Positions 8,831-17,451 of a DNA stretch of 64,000 bases are shown here, piece after piece. The stretch is from positions 1-64,000 of the forward strand of contig NZ_LMLH01000003.1 of assembly GCF_001421885.1 (NCBI RefSeq), read 5' to 3'. The notes beneath the pieces are model-generated. The model searched no databases. It was not told the origin of the DNA and was given only the letters and a program-made list of their open reading frames with translations. Made by a program: the position numbers and the translations under genes. Every line of letters starts with the position of its first letter. Positions within the stretch are counted from its first letter, which is position 1. Source of the stretch: Pseudomonas sp. Leaf48 (lineage in GTDB: Bacteria > Pseudomonadota > Gammaproteobacteria > Pseudomonadales > Pseudomonadaceae).

Positions 8831-9114
8831 GGCTTTTTAGTCACGCTTGAATCCGCAGACCGGCTCGTAACTCCTGCATCGTGAGCAGCCCCAACTTTCC
8901 GGAATTGCGCACGGGCTCCTGAAAATGTACAACTAGAACGCGCTTACCTGGACCGACACTTCACTTGTACCAACATCAAGAAAGGCCAAAACAGTCACAA
9001 CCCGATCACGACTCAGCTCGCCAGAATGCAAATCATGAGTAACTGCTCTATAGGTACAAGTCAAAGTTGTTTTATTTTTATATGGATTGTCGAACGACTG
9101 CAACTCCAAACCTT

Positions 9115-9270
9115 TTACACGATAGTTTTTTTTGCAATATCCGGCATTAAGTCAGTACAAATATCCCGGGTCGTCTTATCAGCATATTCTTCTGATTCTT
9201 CAATCTGAAAACTCTCTGCCAGTACACTAAACGGCATAAGCAATACGAGGGCGAGCAGAATTTTTTTCAT
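9115..9270 (-). CDS. Small secreted protein, function unknown
   Basis: A 51-residue product. Residues 1-18 are a textbook signal peptide (MKKILLALVLLMPFSVLA), followed by a short acidic mature part with one cysteine. I started at the ATG at 9270 because an upstream in-frame extension would place charged residues before the signal. It is followed upstream by a second signal-peptide gene (9358-9639) in the same direction, so the two may be co-transcribed. The mature part is so short that this may be a truncated relative of a longer protein. Confidence 0.55.
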   Translation of the reverse strand: MKKILLALVLLMPFSVLAESFQIEESEEYADKTTRDICTDLMPDIAKKTIV

Positions 9271-9357
9271 TGCATTCTCAAACAGAGCAGCCAACTCAAT
9301 CAGTCCACCTGAACGGCCTAAGCCCCATTGACCCCTTCCACCCAAGCAATATCAATA

Positions 9358-9639
9358 TCAGAGCAAGACATTTAGCTTATTACTGGCGATATCCAGCGTA
9401 GCCATTACTCTTACAGCGCTCTCACCGTGAAATTTCCGAACAGTACCATCATACACACAGAGCACAAGCTCTTCATTTGCTGCATATGAACTGCCCTTAT
9501 CCACCAGCACCAAATTGTATACATCGTAGTCGCGCGTGACATCTGACCTGATTTTATCGCAAACGGCAAAGTGGTCCGGTTCACCCGCAATTGCAGTAAA
9601 GGGTGAAAGCAGGGCCAGCAGGACAAGCAGCTTTTTCAA
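9358..9639 (-). CDS. Small secreted protein with two cysteines, function unknown
   Basis: A 93-residue protein with a signal peptide (MKKLLVLLALLSPFTAIA, residues 1-18). The mature domain is about 75 residues with cysteines in AVCDKIRS and LVLCVYDG, probably one disulfide. The start is TTG at 9639: GAGGA lies 7 bases upstream, and the nearby ATG is out of frame. It probably acts in the periplasm. I do not recognise the family. It lies directly upstream of another small secreted protein gene, in low-GC surroundings. Confidence 0.65.
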   Translation of the reverse strand: MKKLLVLLALLSPFTAIAGEPDHFAVCDKIRSDVTRDYDVYNLVLVDKGSSYAANEELVLCVYDGTVRKFHGESAVRVMATLDIASNKLNVLL

Positions 9640-10261
9640 TCTTCATTCCTCGTGTTCAGCTGATACAGGGACACCTGCGGACTAGCTACAGGCCTCTACA
9701 TACTGTGCCTGCGCCATAATCCACTACGTCATCGGGTATCAAATCTTTGAGATGTAAGCCACTGCTGTGGCAAGTACAATACGCAGCACAAGGAATACCG
9801 CTTTTTTTCGTTTTATTTGCCAACACGCGAATATGCCAGACTAACCGCAAGCGCATAAAATCCGACGAGGCAACATGGTAGGGCCCCAGTTAGTTGACTG
9901 TCAATATGCGATATGTGCGAGCAAAAGCGTGGTACCAGGTGACGAAAGCCTGGTCGGCCAGTTCGTCATCTCTACGTTCACAACCGCACCGAGAACAATG
10001 AGATAACGCGAACAATGGCGATTTGATTACCTGACAAAGCGACTGTTCTGGATGATAATCAAGCTGATTAAAAATTGTCGGCGTAGATAAACTAATACTT
10101 TCGCAGCAGATTGCGATTGTCGGAGCAGATGAAGAGTACACTCAATAATCATTATTTATTCTTCTACGGTGGCAGCCAGGTTGCGAAACCCGGTTAAAAC
10201 CAAAAAAGTGCGTAACTCAGGCCACTTGCAACCACTTCGCGTACGCCGGTATTTGATCAAT
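9640..10261. other. Gap without a convincing gene
   Basis: About 620 bp of mixed composition. A 56-codon frame on the minus strand (about 9686-9859, with a CAAYCTCHSS stretch) and an 83-codon frame (9890-10141) are open, but neither has a clear ribosome site or recognisable family. I see no RNA gene. Confidence 0.4.
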
Positions 10262-10462
10262 TCAGAACTCGCCATCAACAAATCTCACCCTGTGGCATTC
10301 AGAGGGCCCAAGTTTTTGACCGCTTGATGAGCGGACATCGATCGCCATCAAAGGCTGTCCGGACTCGTTGTCCAACAGCACCGAACGCGCCTCCTGCGGC
10401 CCGAACAGGAAACGCTCGCCCCACTGTCTCATGCTGACCACAACCGGAAAGATCTCCCGTCC
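10262..10462 (-). pseudogene. C-terminal remnant of an HxlR-type transcriptional regulator
   Basis: Reading leftward, the frame gives GREIFPVVVSMRQWGERF followed by FLFGPQEARSVLLDNESG. That is the end of the winged-helix domain and the C-terminal tail typical of HxlR-family regulators, ending at a TGA at 10262-10264. The DNA-binding half is missing: similarity starts abruptly at about 10462, exactly where an MFS transporter fragment begins in the opposite direction. No start codon or ribosome site is left, so it is a dead gene. Confidence 0.75.
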
Positions 10463-10467
10463 TTACC

Positions 10468-10671
10468 CACCAGAGCCTGATTTTTGCTGCTCGAGCCGAC
10501 GCCCAAAGTCGCATGGTCGGTGCCTACATGTGCTTCTACTCGGTCGGCAGCGCGCTGGGGGCGGCAGCTGCGACCCAGGTTTATGCGCTCTGGGGCTGGA
10601 TGGCAGTGAGTCTGCTGGGCGCGTTGATCAGCGAGACAGCTTTGGTGCTGTGGGTTCTTTCACGTGATTGA
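10468..10671 (+). pseudogene. C-terminal remnant of an MFS efflux transporter
   Basis: The frame reads HQSLIFAARADAQSRMVGAY, then MCFYSVGSALGAAAATQVYA and MAVSLLGALISETALVLWVL, ending at TGA 10669-10671. This is the last two to three helices of a major-facilitator drug transporter of the YdhP/AraJ type. The first ~330 residues are missing. Together with the adjacent HxlR remnant it is the outcome of one deletion that removed the facing 5' halves of a divergent regulator-transporter pair. Confidence 0.78.
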
Positions 10672-10707
10672 AAGAACAGTCACTACGGCCGGGTTGAACC
10701 TGATAAT

Positions 10708-10875
10708 TCATTCCTCTTGATCAATCGAATCCAGATCGTCCAGGTCATAAAGTTCTTCGTCTTCATCGTCTAAAATGCCTTGGGCATCTTCTTCAACCCA
10801 TGGCTCTTGATCGTGGAATTCATGATCGAGCAGATGGTCATGCTCGGGTTCAGGAATATCAATCTCTTCGCTCAT
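10708..10875 (-). CDS. 55-residue highly acidic protein, function unknown
   Basis: The frame starts at an ATG (10873-10875) as MSEEIDIPEPEHDHLLDHEF and ends LDDLDSIDQEE. About 40 percent of residues are Asp or Glu, with a central tryptophan (EPWVEED). It is intrinsically disordered in character, and no membrane or signal segment is present. A decayed relative with the ending DDEDKEFHELDYPDSIDQGG lies at 19457-19531. That supports real coding and suggests a small family in this genome. The function is unknown; DNA mimicry or metal binding are possible for such composition but nothing here shows it. Confidence 0.7.
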   Translation of the reverse strand: MSEEIDIPEPEHDHLLDHEFHDQEPWVEEDAQGILDDEDEELYDLDDLDSIDQEE

Positions 10876-11010
10876 TTACGTTACCTGCGTTGACTGAACT
10901 GTGAATTGGGCACCTGTATAGGCGTACCCTGCCCCTCAGTCAATACTCAGGCGGACAGATACACTGGCAGCGCGCCGAAGGTCCGACGCGCCTGTTCGGC
11001 CGTGTCCTTA

Positions 11011-11997
11011 TCAAGACTGCACGAACGCCAAAAGGTCAGTATTCAACCTTTCCTTATGGGTATCGGTAATCCCGTGGGGCGCACCTTCATAAACAATCAG
11101 CTTGCTGTTCTTGATCAGCTTCGCCGATGCCCGGCCCGCTGCATCGATGGGAACAATTTGATCGTCGTCACCGTGAATGATCAAGGTCGGCACGTCGAAC
11201 TTTTTCAAGTCCTCCGTAAAATCGGTTTCCGAGAACGCCTTGATGCTGTCGTAGGTGTTCTTGTGACCGCCGCGCATACCTTGCAGCCACCAGGCATTGA
11301 TCACGCCTTGCGACGGCGTCGCACCGGGACGGTTGTATCCAAAGAACGGTCCGCTCGGGATATCGATAAACAGCTTTGAGCGGTCGGCCAGGAAACCGGC
11401 GCGAATGCCGTCGAATACGGCTATTGGCAAGCCGCCGGGATTGGCCTCGGTTTTAACCATCAGTGGCGGTACCGCAGAGACGAGCCCTGCCTTTTTAACT
11501 CGTTTGGACCCATGACGCCCGATGTACCTCGCTACTTCGCCGCCACCCGTGGAGAAACCGAAAAGGGTCACATCCTTCACATCCAGGTGGTCGAGCAACT
11601 GAGCCAGGTCATCCGCGTAATGGTCCATGTCGTTACCGTCCCAGGGTTGGCTGGAACGGCCATGACCACGCCGGTCGTGGGCGATGCAGCGACAGCCATT
11701 GGAGGCCAGGTGATACATCTGGGACTCCCAGCTGTCTGCATCGAGCGGCCAGCCGTGACTGAAGACCACAACCGGACCCTTGCCCCAATCCTTGTAATAG
11801 ATTTCCACTCCGTCTTTGGTGGTGAAGGTACTCATGGATTTATGCACTCCAGGGAAGGTTGTCGGGTTGGAAGCGGGTGTAGGAGATTGCGCAGTCGCCA
11901 GGCTGAAGCCTGGCAGTAAAGAGCCGACCGCCAATGCTGCGCCCCCCTTGATGAGAGAACGTCGAGCTTCATCGATTCCGGATTTTCGATTTGTCAT
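11011..11997 (-). CDS. Tat-exported alpha/beta hydrolase of the non-heme chloroperoxidase type
   Basis: A 328-residue protein. The N-terminus has a twin-arginine signal (ARRSLIKGG at about 11-19, then a hydrophobic stretch), so it is probably exported folded. The catalytic domain (from about residue 54, [18 protein letters not shown]) has the HGWPLD oxyanion region, nucleophile GFSTGGG, acid HGDDDQIVP and histidine GAPHGIT, the full triad of cofactor-free haloperoxidases/perhydrolases and related esterases. The start at 11997 is chosen so that the Tat motif is N-terminal; an upstream ATG at 12057 is possible. A 22-bp motif shared with the catalase-operon promoter lies 64 bp upstream (12061-12082). 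Confidence 0.85.
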   Translation of the reverse strand: MTNRKSGIDEARRSLIKGGAALAVGSLLPGFSLATAQSPTPASNPTTFPGVHKSMSTFTTKDGVEIYYKDWGKGPVVVFSHGWPLDADSWESQMYHLASNGCRCIAHDRRGHGRSSQPWDGNDMDHYADDLAQLLDHLDVKDVTLFGFSTGGGEVARYIGRHGSKRVKKAGLVSAVPPLMVKTEANPGGLPIAVFDGIRAGFLADRSKLFIDIPSGPFFGYNRPGATPSQGVINAWWLQGMRGGHKNTYDSIKAFSETDFTEDLKKFDVPTLIIHGDDDQIVPIDAAGRASAKLIKNSKLIVYEGAPHGITDTHKERLNTDLLAFVQS

Positions 11998-12060
11998 GAT
12001 TCCCGCCAGCCCATGGGCACCAGTTACGCTCATAGCATGCGCAAATCGACCAGGCACTGA

Positions 12061-12082
12061 CTACGTAAATTCGGCAAGTTGC
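12061..12082 (-). promoter_or_regulatory. Shared 22-bp promoter motif, copy 1
   Basis: CTACGTAAATTCGGCAAGTTGC on plus; read toward the leftward hydrolase gene it is GCAACTTGCC...TTTACGTAG, ending 64 bp before the start codon. The same motif in the same orientation relative to the gene occurs at 12131-12153 and 17377-17398. It is probably an activator site, with an AraC-type protein encoded nearby the natural candidate. Confidence 0.65.
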
Positions 12083-12130
12083 AAGGTTGCGCGGAGAGCT
12101 CAAAACCCTGCAATTGCCTGAGAAAACTTC

Positions 12131-12153
12131 GCAAACTTGCCTGTTTTACGTAG
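12131..12153 (+). promoter_or_regulatory. Shared 22-bp promoter motif, copy 2
   Basis: GCAAACTTGCC...TTTTACGTAG ends 61 bp before the rightward AraC-type gene at 12214. With copy 1 it forms a large inverted repeat across the divergent promoter. Confidence 0.65.
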
Positions 12154-12213
12154 ACCCAACACTCGGATGGGCAGACTCTTGGTCAACTTGACCGAGCTTG
12201 ATAGCAGGTTGAA

Positions 12214-12621
12214 ATGGAAAAGCCCCCGCTCCCCCGTCCAAAAACCTCACCGGCGCCGATGGCACGTTCCGGCGGGCAACAGACGACGCGCCAGGCCAAC
12301 ATCACCAGGGTGATGGAGCTACTGCAACACCATGAAGAGCAGCCGATCAGGTTGTCCGAGTTGTGCCGCGATGCGGATCTCAGCGAACGCACAATGCGCT
12401 CGATTTTCAAGGAAATGTTTGGCGTCGGGCCTAATCGCTACCTGCACATTCGCCGTCTGCACCTGGTCCGTGTAGCGTTGTCCATGGCTAATCCGGATAC
12501 CGAGTCCGTCAGCCAGATCGCCCTGCGCTTCGGCTTTTCCGACAGTGGCCGCATGGCCTCTGATTACCACGGTTTGTTCGGTGAATACCCGAAAAAAACC
12601 CTGATGCGAACGCTGCCGTGA
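12214..12621 (+). CDS. Short AraC-type protein (DNA-binding domain only)
   Basis: A 135-residue protein. After a basic, proline-rich N-terminus (about 1-30) it consists of a single AraC/XylS double helix-turn-helix domain: SELCRDADLSERTMRSIFKE, GPNRYLHIRRLHLVR and the second helix-turn-helix VSQIALRFGFSDSGRMASDY. It lacks any ligand-sensing domain, whereas most AraC proteins are about 300 residues. It may be a stand-alone regulator or the surviving end of a longer gene. It is divergent from the hydrolase gene with paired copies of a 22-bp motif between them, and convergent with a full-length AraC gene ten bases downstream. Confidence 0.75.
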   Translation: MEKPPLPRPKTSPAPMARSGGQQTTRQANITRVMELLQHHEEQPIRLSELCRDADLSERTMRSIFKEMFGVGPNRYLHIRRLHLVRVALSMANPDTESVSQIALRFGFSDSGRMASDYHGLFGEYPKKTLMRTLP

Positions 12622-12631
12622 ACACGAGCGC

Positions 12632-13579
12632 TCAGGGTCGGTTCAACGCCCTCGCAGCTTTAAGCCACTGCGCCGGCGGCACTCCGAAATACTGGCGGTA
12701 CAGACTGGCGAGCCGGCCAAAGTCCCACACGCCGAAGCGTGCACAAATGCTGGTAATCGTATCTTCGGGGCCTGCATGACGGATGGCGTCGCGAATCCCA
12801 TGCAAGCGGCGAATCATCAGATAGCGATGCGGACTCATGCCCAGGTATTCGTTGAAGACATTGCGCACCGTACGTTCCGAGGCGCAGGTCGCCTGACAGA
12901 TGTCTTCGGTGTAAACCGGCTGGATCTGCAGCGTATCGAGCAGTTCCAGCGCACGCTTGAGTATTTCCTTGTGGTCGCGATGGTGCCGTGGTGCGGCGTG
13001 CAGCGGGTCTACGGGCAACAGCATGCGAAACACCACATCCATCACCTCCCGGCGCGCGGCTTCCTGCGCACCCTCGTTATGCAGTACCTCGGGGGAATGG
13101 GCCTCGATGTGGAACAGACGACGCGCCAGCCACAACAATGGGCCGAGATTGCGCTGGGCGTTGCCGACAAAGTTGCGATGCAACACGCAAAAGTCGAACT
13201 CATCTTCACGGACCGCTGCCCAGCTCAGCACTGACTCGCAGGACATCGCCACCGTCAGCCAACTGGCCGGGCATTTCGCGTTGATGTGGAACATGGCATC
13301 GGGCACCATCCAGCCGATTCGTCGGCGGTTGAAGGCATGGCCATCGACCACGGTGGACTCATGCCCCGTCAGCGGCAGGAAGATGTTGAAGTAACCGGGC
13401 AGGCCAATGCCTGAGTAGACTGTGCCGGCGCCTTCGCGCCCGCTCATCAGTGCCACACCGTCCAAATCGACAACGCTGAGTTGCCAGTCGCGTTGCTGCC
13501 GAGTACGCAGCACGTAGCGGCCTTGCACCCCGTACAACGCCTCTTCGAACTCGTCGAACTCCGAGCAGATCAGCTGCAT
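12632..13579 (-). CDS. AraC-family transcriptional regulator
   Basis: A 315-residue regulator. An N-terminal sensing domain (about 1-195, beginning MQLICSEFDEFEEALYG, reminiscent of EutR/FeaR-type regulators) is followed by an AraC double helix-turn-helix (about 215-310: EDICQATCASERTVRNVFNE, and ITSICARFGVWDFGRLASLY). I chose the ATG at 13579 because GAGG lies 7 bases upstream; an upstream ATG at 13681 would add a poorly fitting extension. It sits directly downstream of the isochorismatase/catalase genes and reads in the same direction, so it is the likely regulator of that operon and of the hydrolase. The effector is unknown. Confidence 0.85.
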   Translation of the reverse strand: MQLICSEFDEFEEALYGVQGRYVLRTRQQRDWQLSVVDLDGVALMSGREGAGTVYSGIGLPGYFNIFLPLTGHESTVVDGHAFNRRRIGWMVPDAMFHINAKCPASWLTVAMSCESVLSWAAVREDEFDFCVLHRNFVGNAQRNLGPLLWLARRLFHIEAHSPEVLHNEGAQEAARREVMDVVFRMLLPVDPLHAAPRHHRDHKEILKRALELLDTLQIQPVYTEDICQATCASERTVRNVFNEYLGMSPHRYLMIRRLHGIRDAIRHAGPEDTITSICARFGVWDFGRLASLYRQYFGVPPAQWLKAARALNRP

Positions 13580-13712
13580 CGCCCACCTCACTGAACCCGT
13601 ACAGTGGAAAGCAGCCTCCGTGCCAATTCGGTCCAGGTGATGAGCGTAGACGACGAAAACGGCAGGCAGATGGACGCGCATGGCCGTCCATCTGCCCGAT
13701 CGGTCAAACGGA

Positions 13713-14276
13713 TCAGCGGCTCAGGTATTCACTAGTGGAAATGACTGGCGCGTAACCGAAACCGAGCGCGGCCATGAACGCCGCATGCACGTGCGCGGCG
13801 GGAACCTTGACCCCGTTGAACACAAGATCCAGCGTGGCGCACGCATCGTGCAACACAGTGGTGGTGTAGCCGAAATCTACGGCTGCGCGGGTCATGCCAT
13901 CCACACACATGTGGCTCATGTTGCCGACGACTACGATCTCGTTGATGCCGTGGCGATCGAGGATGGCTTTGAGTTCGGTTTCACGAAACGAATTGATGAA
14001 GTGCTTGAGCACCACCGGTTCGTCCTCGCGATTCTTCGCGCTGTCGTGTATTTGCGCGCCTTCGCTGCCCGGGCGGAAAAAGGGCGCATTGTCGTCCTTG
14101 AACTCATGGCGGATATGCACCACCAGGTCGCCCCGCTCGCGGAACCGTTCAATCACCCGCGCAGCCTGTGCGGCGGCCTCCTCGACGTGGGAAAGCGCCC
14201 ATCGGCCTCCCGGAAAATAGTCGTTCTGGATATCAACGACCACCAGTGCTTTTTTGTTTGAATCACCATTGCTCAT
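13713..14276 (-). CDS. Isochorismatase-family cysteine hydrolase
   Basis: A 187-residue cytoplasmic hydrolase. The catalytic triad of the family is visible: Asp in VVDIQNDYF, Lys in VVLKHFINS, and the nucleophile Cys in [14 protein letters not shown]. Family members hydrolyse nicotinamide, N-carbamoyl compounds or isochorismate; this subgroup is not assigned. The start at 14276 has GGAGAAAG upstream, and its ATG overlaps the catalase stop codon (ATGA), so translation is coupled to catalase. It is the last gene of a leftward operon with catalase and a second isochorismatase-fold protein. Confidence 0.85.
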   Translation of the reverse strand: MSNGDSNKKALVVVDIQNDYFPGGRWALSHVEEAAAQAARVIERFRERGDLVVHIRHEFKDDNAPFFRPGSEGAQIHDSAKNREDEPVVLKHFINSFRETELKAILDRHGINEIVVVGNMSHMCVDGMTRAAVDFGYTTTVLHDACATLDLVFNGVKVPAAHVHAAFMAALGFGYAPVISTSEYLSR

Positions 14277-15796
14277 GATCTTTCTCCGGATGACAGGTTG
14301 CCAAATGGGGTGGGCTGATTGTCCGGTTCCGGATGCGTCGCTTGTGACTCCTGCGCAACCGGATTCAAGCCCAACGCTTTTGCCACACCGGCACCATAGG
14401 CCGGATCGGCTTTGGAGCAATTGACGATATGTCGATGCTTGATCATGACCGGCGCGTCGCCCATAGCCCGCGCCGTATTGTCGAAGAGTTGCTGTTGCTG
14501 AAGCGGCGTCATCAGGCGAAACAGATTTGCGGGTTGCTCGAAATGGTCCTCGACGACGCTCTGATCCCAATGCCCCGCATCGCCTTCAAGCGCCAATGCA
14601 GGCTCGTGCAGGTGCTGATGGTCCTGCCACTCGCCGAAGCTGTTGGGGTAGTAGGACAATGTCGAGCCGAGGTTGCCATCTGTGCGCATCGCCCCGTCAC
14701 GGTGATAACTGTGGAACGGGCATTTCGGCGCATTGACCGGAATGTGATTGAAGTTCACGCCGAGGCGATATCGCTGCGCGTCACCATAAGAAAACAGGCG
14801 CGCCTGGAGCATTTTGTCAGGAGAAAAACTCACTCCCGGCACAATGTTGGCCGGAGAAAACGCCGCTTGTTCCACCTCGGCAAAATGATTGTCGGGATTA
14901 CGGTTCAATTGCAGAATGCCCACTTCCTCCAGCGGAAACTCGGCATGGGGCCAGACCTTGGTCAAGTCGAACGGGTTGTGCCGGTGCGCACGTGCCTGTT
15001 CCTCAGTCATGGTCTGGATGCACAATTTCCAGCTGGGAAATTCCCCGCGCTCGATGCATTCATAGAGATCACGCAGATGGCTTTCGCGGTCATTGCCAAC
15101 GACCTGTGCCGCCTCGCTATCGCTCAGATTGGTAATCGCTTGCTGACACACGAAATGAAACTTGGTCCACACGCGCTCGTTTCGTGCATTGATCAGGCTG
15201 AAGGTATGACTGCCGAAGCCGTGCATGTGACGGTAACTGGAGGGAATGCCCCGATCACTCATGACGATCGTCACCTGATGCAATGCTTCAGGCAGCAGCG
15301 TCCAGAAATCCCAGTTGTTAGTCGCTGATCGCAGCCCGGTGCGCGGGTCGCGCTTGACCACATGATTGAGGTCGGAAAACCGCAGGGGGTCGCGAAAGAA
15401 AAACACCGGCGTGTTATTGCCCACGATGTCCCAGTTGCCTTCCTCGGTATACAGCTTCACTGCGAACCCACGAATATCACGTTCGGCGTCCGCCGCCCCA
15501 CGCTCCCCGGCCACCGTGGAAAAACGCACAAAGGCTGGCGTCTGTTTACCGACCTCGGCCAGTGCTTTGGCCTTGCAATAACGACTGACGTCGGCGGTGA
15601 CGGTAAAGGTGCCGAAAGCCCCGGCACCCTTGGCGTGCATGCGCCGCTCAGGAATCACTTCGCGGTCAAAATGCGCCAGTTTTTCCAGTAGCCAGATGTC
15701 CTGCAACAACGCTGGCCCACGCGGCCCGGCGGTCTGGACATTGAGATTGTCGACCACCGGTGCACCGGTGGCGTGAGTGAGCGTTTTATCGTTCAT
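14273..15796 (-). CDS. Monofunctional heme catalase
   Basis: A 507-residue small-subunit heme catalase that dismutates hydrogen peroxide. Landmarks are the active-site His in RRMHAKGAG (His54), Asn in [11 protein letters not shown] (about 127), and the proximal heme tyrosine in [14 protein letters not shown]. There is no signal peptide, so it is cytoplasmic; length fits clade-3 catalases. The C-terminus is extended by a Gln/Pro-rich tail. It lies between two isochorismatase-family genes, with 19 bp to the upstream one and an ATGA overlap to the downstream one, an unusual operon context. Confidence 0.95.
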   Translation of the reverse strand: MNDKTLTHATGAPVVDNLNVQTAGPRGPALLQDIWLLEKLAHFDREVIPERRMHAKGAGAFGTFTVTADVSRYCKAKALAEVGKQTPAFVRFSTVAGERGAADAERDIRGFAVKLYTEEGNWDIVGNNTPVFFFRDPLRFSDLNHVVKRDPRTGLRSATNNWDFWTLLPEALHQVTIVMSDRGIPSSYRHMHGFGSHTFSLINARNERVWTKFHFVCQQAITNLSDSEAAQVVGNDRESHLRDLYECIERGEFPSWKLCIQTMTEEQARAHRHNPFDLTKVWPHAEFPLEEVGILQLNRNPDNHFAEVEQAAFSPANIVPGVSFSPDKMLQARLFSYGDAQRYRLGVNFNHIPVNAPKCPFHSYHRDGAMRTDGNLGSTLSYYPNSFGEWQDHQHLHEPALALEGDAGHWDQSVVEDHFEQPANLFRLMTPLQQQQLFDNTARAMGDAPVMIKHRHIVNCSKADPAYGAGVAKALGLNPVAQESQATHPEPDNQPTPFGNLSSGERS

Positions 15797-15815
15797 ACGG
15801 TAGACCTCCGAAGGC

Positions 15816-16433
15816 TTAAAGCAACTCAGTCAGAACGCGAGTGGTGACGATGGCATGGGCGTAGGTCGGTCCATTGATCTCATGAGCGGCGGTCATGGCT
15901 TCCCTGGAAAACGCAGCGGTCGCATCCTTCACCAGCGTGACGTGGTAACCCAGTTCCGCCGCAAATCTGGCAGTCGTCTCGATACAGGTGTTGGCCAGCA
16001 TTCCGACGATGATGACCTTATCGATGCCGTGCTGTTTGAGCTGGAAATCCAGATCCGTGTTTGCAAATCCACTGCCGCCCCAATGTTCCTTTACGACGAC
16101 ATCGTCGGGTTGCGGCATGAAATCCGGGTGCCATTCGCCTCCCCAGCTACCCGCTGCAAACACCTGCGCTTTACCCGCTCCCAACTGGTAAGGGCTGGGA
16201 TGCTTCCACCCCAGAAAATCCTGCGCAGTGGAACGATGATGGGGTACGTAAAAAACGCGCACACCTGCTGCGCGAACCGCCGCGACGACCTGGCGCAAAT
16301 TATCCAGCGTGCCCACCTCATCAGCGATCGCTTTGGCCAACCCGGCGAGCTTGCCCCCTTCGCTGAGGAAGTCGTTGTAAGGGTCCACCAGAAGTAATCC
16401 GGTGCTTTGGCGAGAATAAGTGACATCGCTCAT
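15816..16433 (-). CDS. Isochorismatase-family cysteine hydrolase
   Basis: A 205-residue protein with the family triad: Asp in [11 protein letters not shown], Lys in [12 protein letters not shown], and Cys in [17 protein letters not shown]. It differs clearly from the other isochorismatase-fold protein in this operon (13713-14276), so the two probably act on different substrates. It is the gene directly before catalase, 19 bp apart, and follows the secreted-protein gene at 16476 by 42 bp. It may belong to the cysteine-hydrolase branch that cleaves aromatic or heterocyclic amides; the substrate is unknown. Confidence 0.85.
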   Translation of the reverse strand: MSDVTYSRQSTGLLLVDPYNDFLSEGGKLAGLAKAIADEVGTLDNLRQVVAAVRAAGVRVFYVPHHRSTAQDFLGWKHPSPYQLGAGKAQVFAAGSWGGEWHPDFMPQPDDVVVKEHWGGSGFANTDLDFQLKQHGIDKVIIVGMLANTCIETTARFAAELGYHVTLVKDATAAFSREAMTAAHEINGPTYAHAIVTTRVLTELL

Positions 16434-16475
16434 CTGAACCTCCCGGCAACTGTAGAAATACCGCTGAGTCGCAAC

Positions 16476-17216
16476 TCAAGGCTTATCCTTGGCGTTCCAT
16501 GTTGCCGGTAATGAAAGATCACCCGAGGCGACATCCCATACCGAACTGACGCACAGCAGCGGATCGTGCAGATCAGCGTTGACCTTCAACCCTGCCGTGA
16601 CACCGTCGTACTTGAAGGTTTCAGGAAAGCCGACGGCAGCCAGCGGGACCTCGATCGTCACCGTGTCCCTGGATAGCGTGAGCCCATAGCCGGGAGAGTC
16701 GATATACAGCGCGACGCCAGGCCATGTGGCTGGCATCTTCGGCTTCATGTCTTTGGGAATGTCCCGAACCTTGAGGCCGCTGGGCCCGCAGCTGGCTTCC
16801 TTGGTCAGAACGACCCAATGGGAATGCCATAACCCGCCGTCGTTGTCTTTTTTACCGTCCTTGTTTTCATCCAGCTGGGGGGTGTCGTCGAAATCGGGGT
16901 GGGATGTCAACGCCAGCGCGAGGATGCCGGACTTGGGCTCGAAGCCGACGACGTCGCTGTCCAGACTGGTTGGCCAGACGTAGCTATAAACGTCTGACCC
17001 GGCGAACTTGCCGGTGGGTTTGGGCGTACTGTTGCCTGCAGTACCCGCAACGAGTTGTTGAAAGACGAGATTGTCGCCGTTGCGAAAAATGTGCGTATGA
17101 ACCAGATCAAACGCGGCATCTGCTTGACCTTTAGCGCTGTCGATACCTCCAGGCTCATGGGCAAACAAGGGAAAGCTCATCGCCGAAGTCACGACCAAAC
17201 ACATTAAACGTCGCAT
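16476..17216 (-). CDS. Secreted protein of unknown function heading the catalase operon
   Basis: A 246-residue protein with a signal peptide (MRRLMCLVVTSAMSFPLFA, cleavage before HEPGG). The mature region has an EF-hand-like acidic loop (DENKDGKKDNDGG) followed by LWHSHWVVLTKE, and two well-separated cysteines that could form a disulfide. His-rich HEPGG and HSHW segments could bind metal. I started at the second ATG (17216) because GAGGGG precedes it and the first ATG (17234) delays the signal. It is probably periplasmic and cotranscribed with the isochorismatase and catalase genes; the shared 22-bp motif lies 161 bp upstream. Confidence 0.7.
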   Translation of the reverse strand: MRRLMCLVVTSAMSFPLFAHEPGGIDSAKGQADAAFDLVHTHIFRNGDNLVFQQLVAGTAGNSTPKPTGKFAGSDVYSYVWPTSLDSDVVGFEPKSGILALALTSHPDFDDTPQLDENKDGKKDNDGGLWHSHWVVLTKEASCGPSGLKVRDIPKDMKPKMPATWPGVALYIDSPGYGLTLSRDTVTIEVPLAAVGFPETFKYDGVTAGLKVNADLHDPLLCVSSVWDVASGDLSLPATWNAKDKP

Positions 17217-17376
17217 GCCCTGCCCCTCGAACAAAATATTGAGTTCAGTGCTCGTGGGGCTTTCGTATCAGTTTCGCCAGCATTGTCGCGTCCATTGAAC
17301 ACTGGCGGAGCTCAGCCGTTGAGCACTATCGCAATCATGTGAAGGGACGCATGATCCAGATATGCCAACGGGTAGG

Positions 17377-17398
17377 CTACGTAAAACCGGCAAATTGC
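17377..17398 (-). promoter_or_regulatory. Shared 22-bp promoter motif, copy 3
   Basis: CTACGTAAAACCGGCAAATTGC lies upstream of the leftward catalase operon, just past the stop of the MarR gene. Orientation relative to the downstream gene is the same as in copies 1 and 2, but the distance to the start codon (161 bp) is longer. Confidence 0.65.
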
Positions 17399-17451
17399 GA
17401 ACAAGCAGCCGGATCGCTGCACACTCGCCTATGGGATGCAACCGCTTACTG

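Noticed and set aside
9890..10141. An 83-codon minus frame with many Ser, Thr and Cys residues
   Set aside because: No ribosome site or conserved-looking segment; treated as noncoding.
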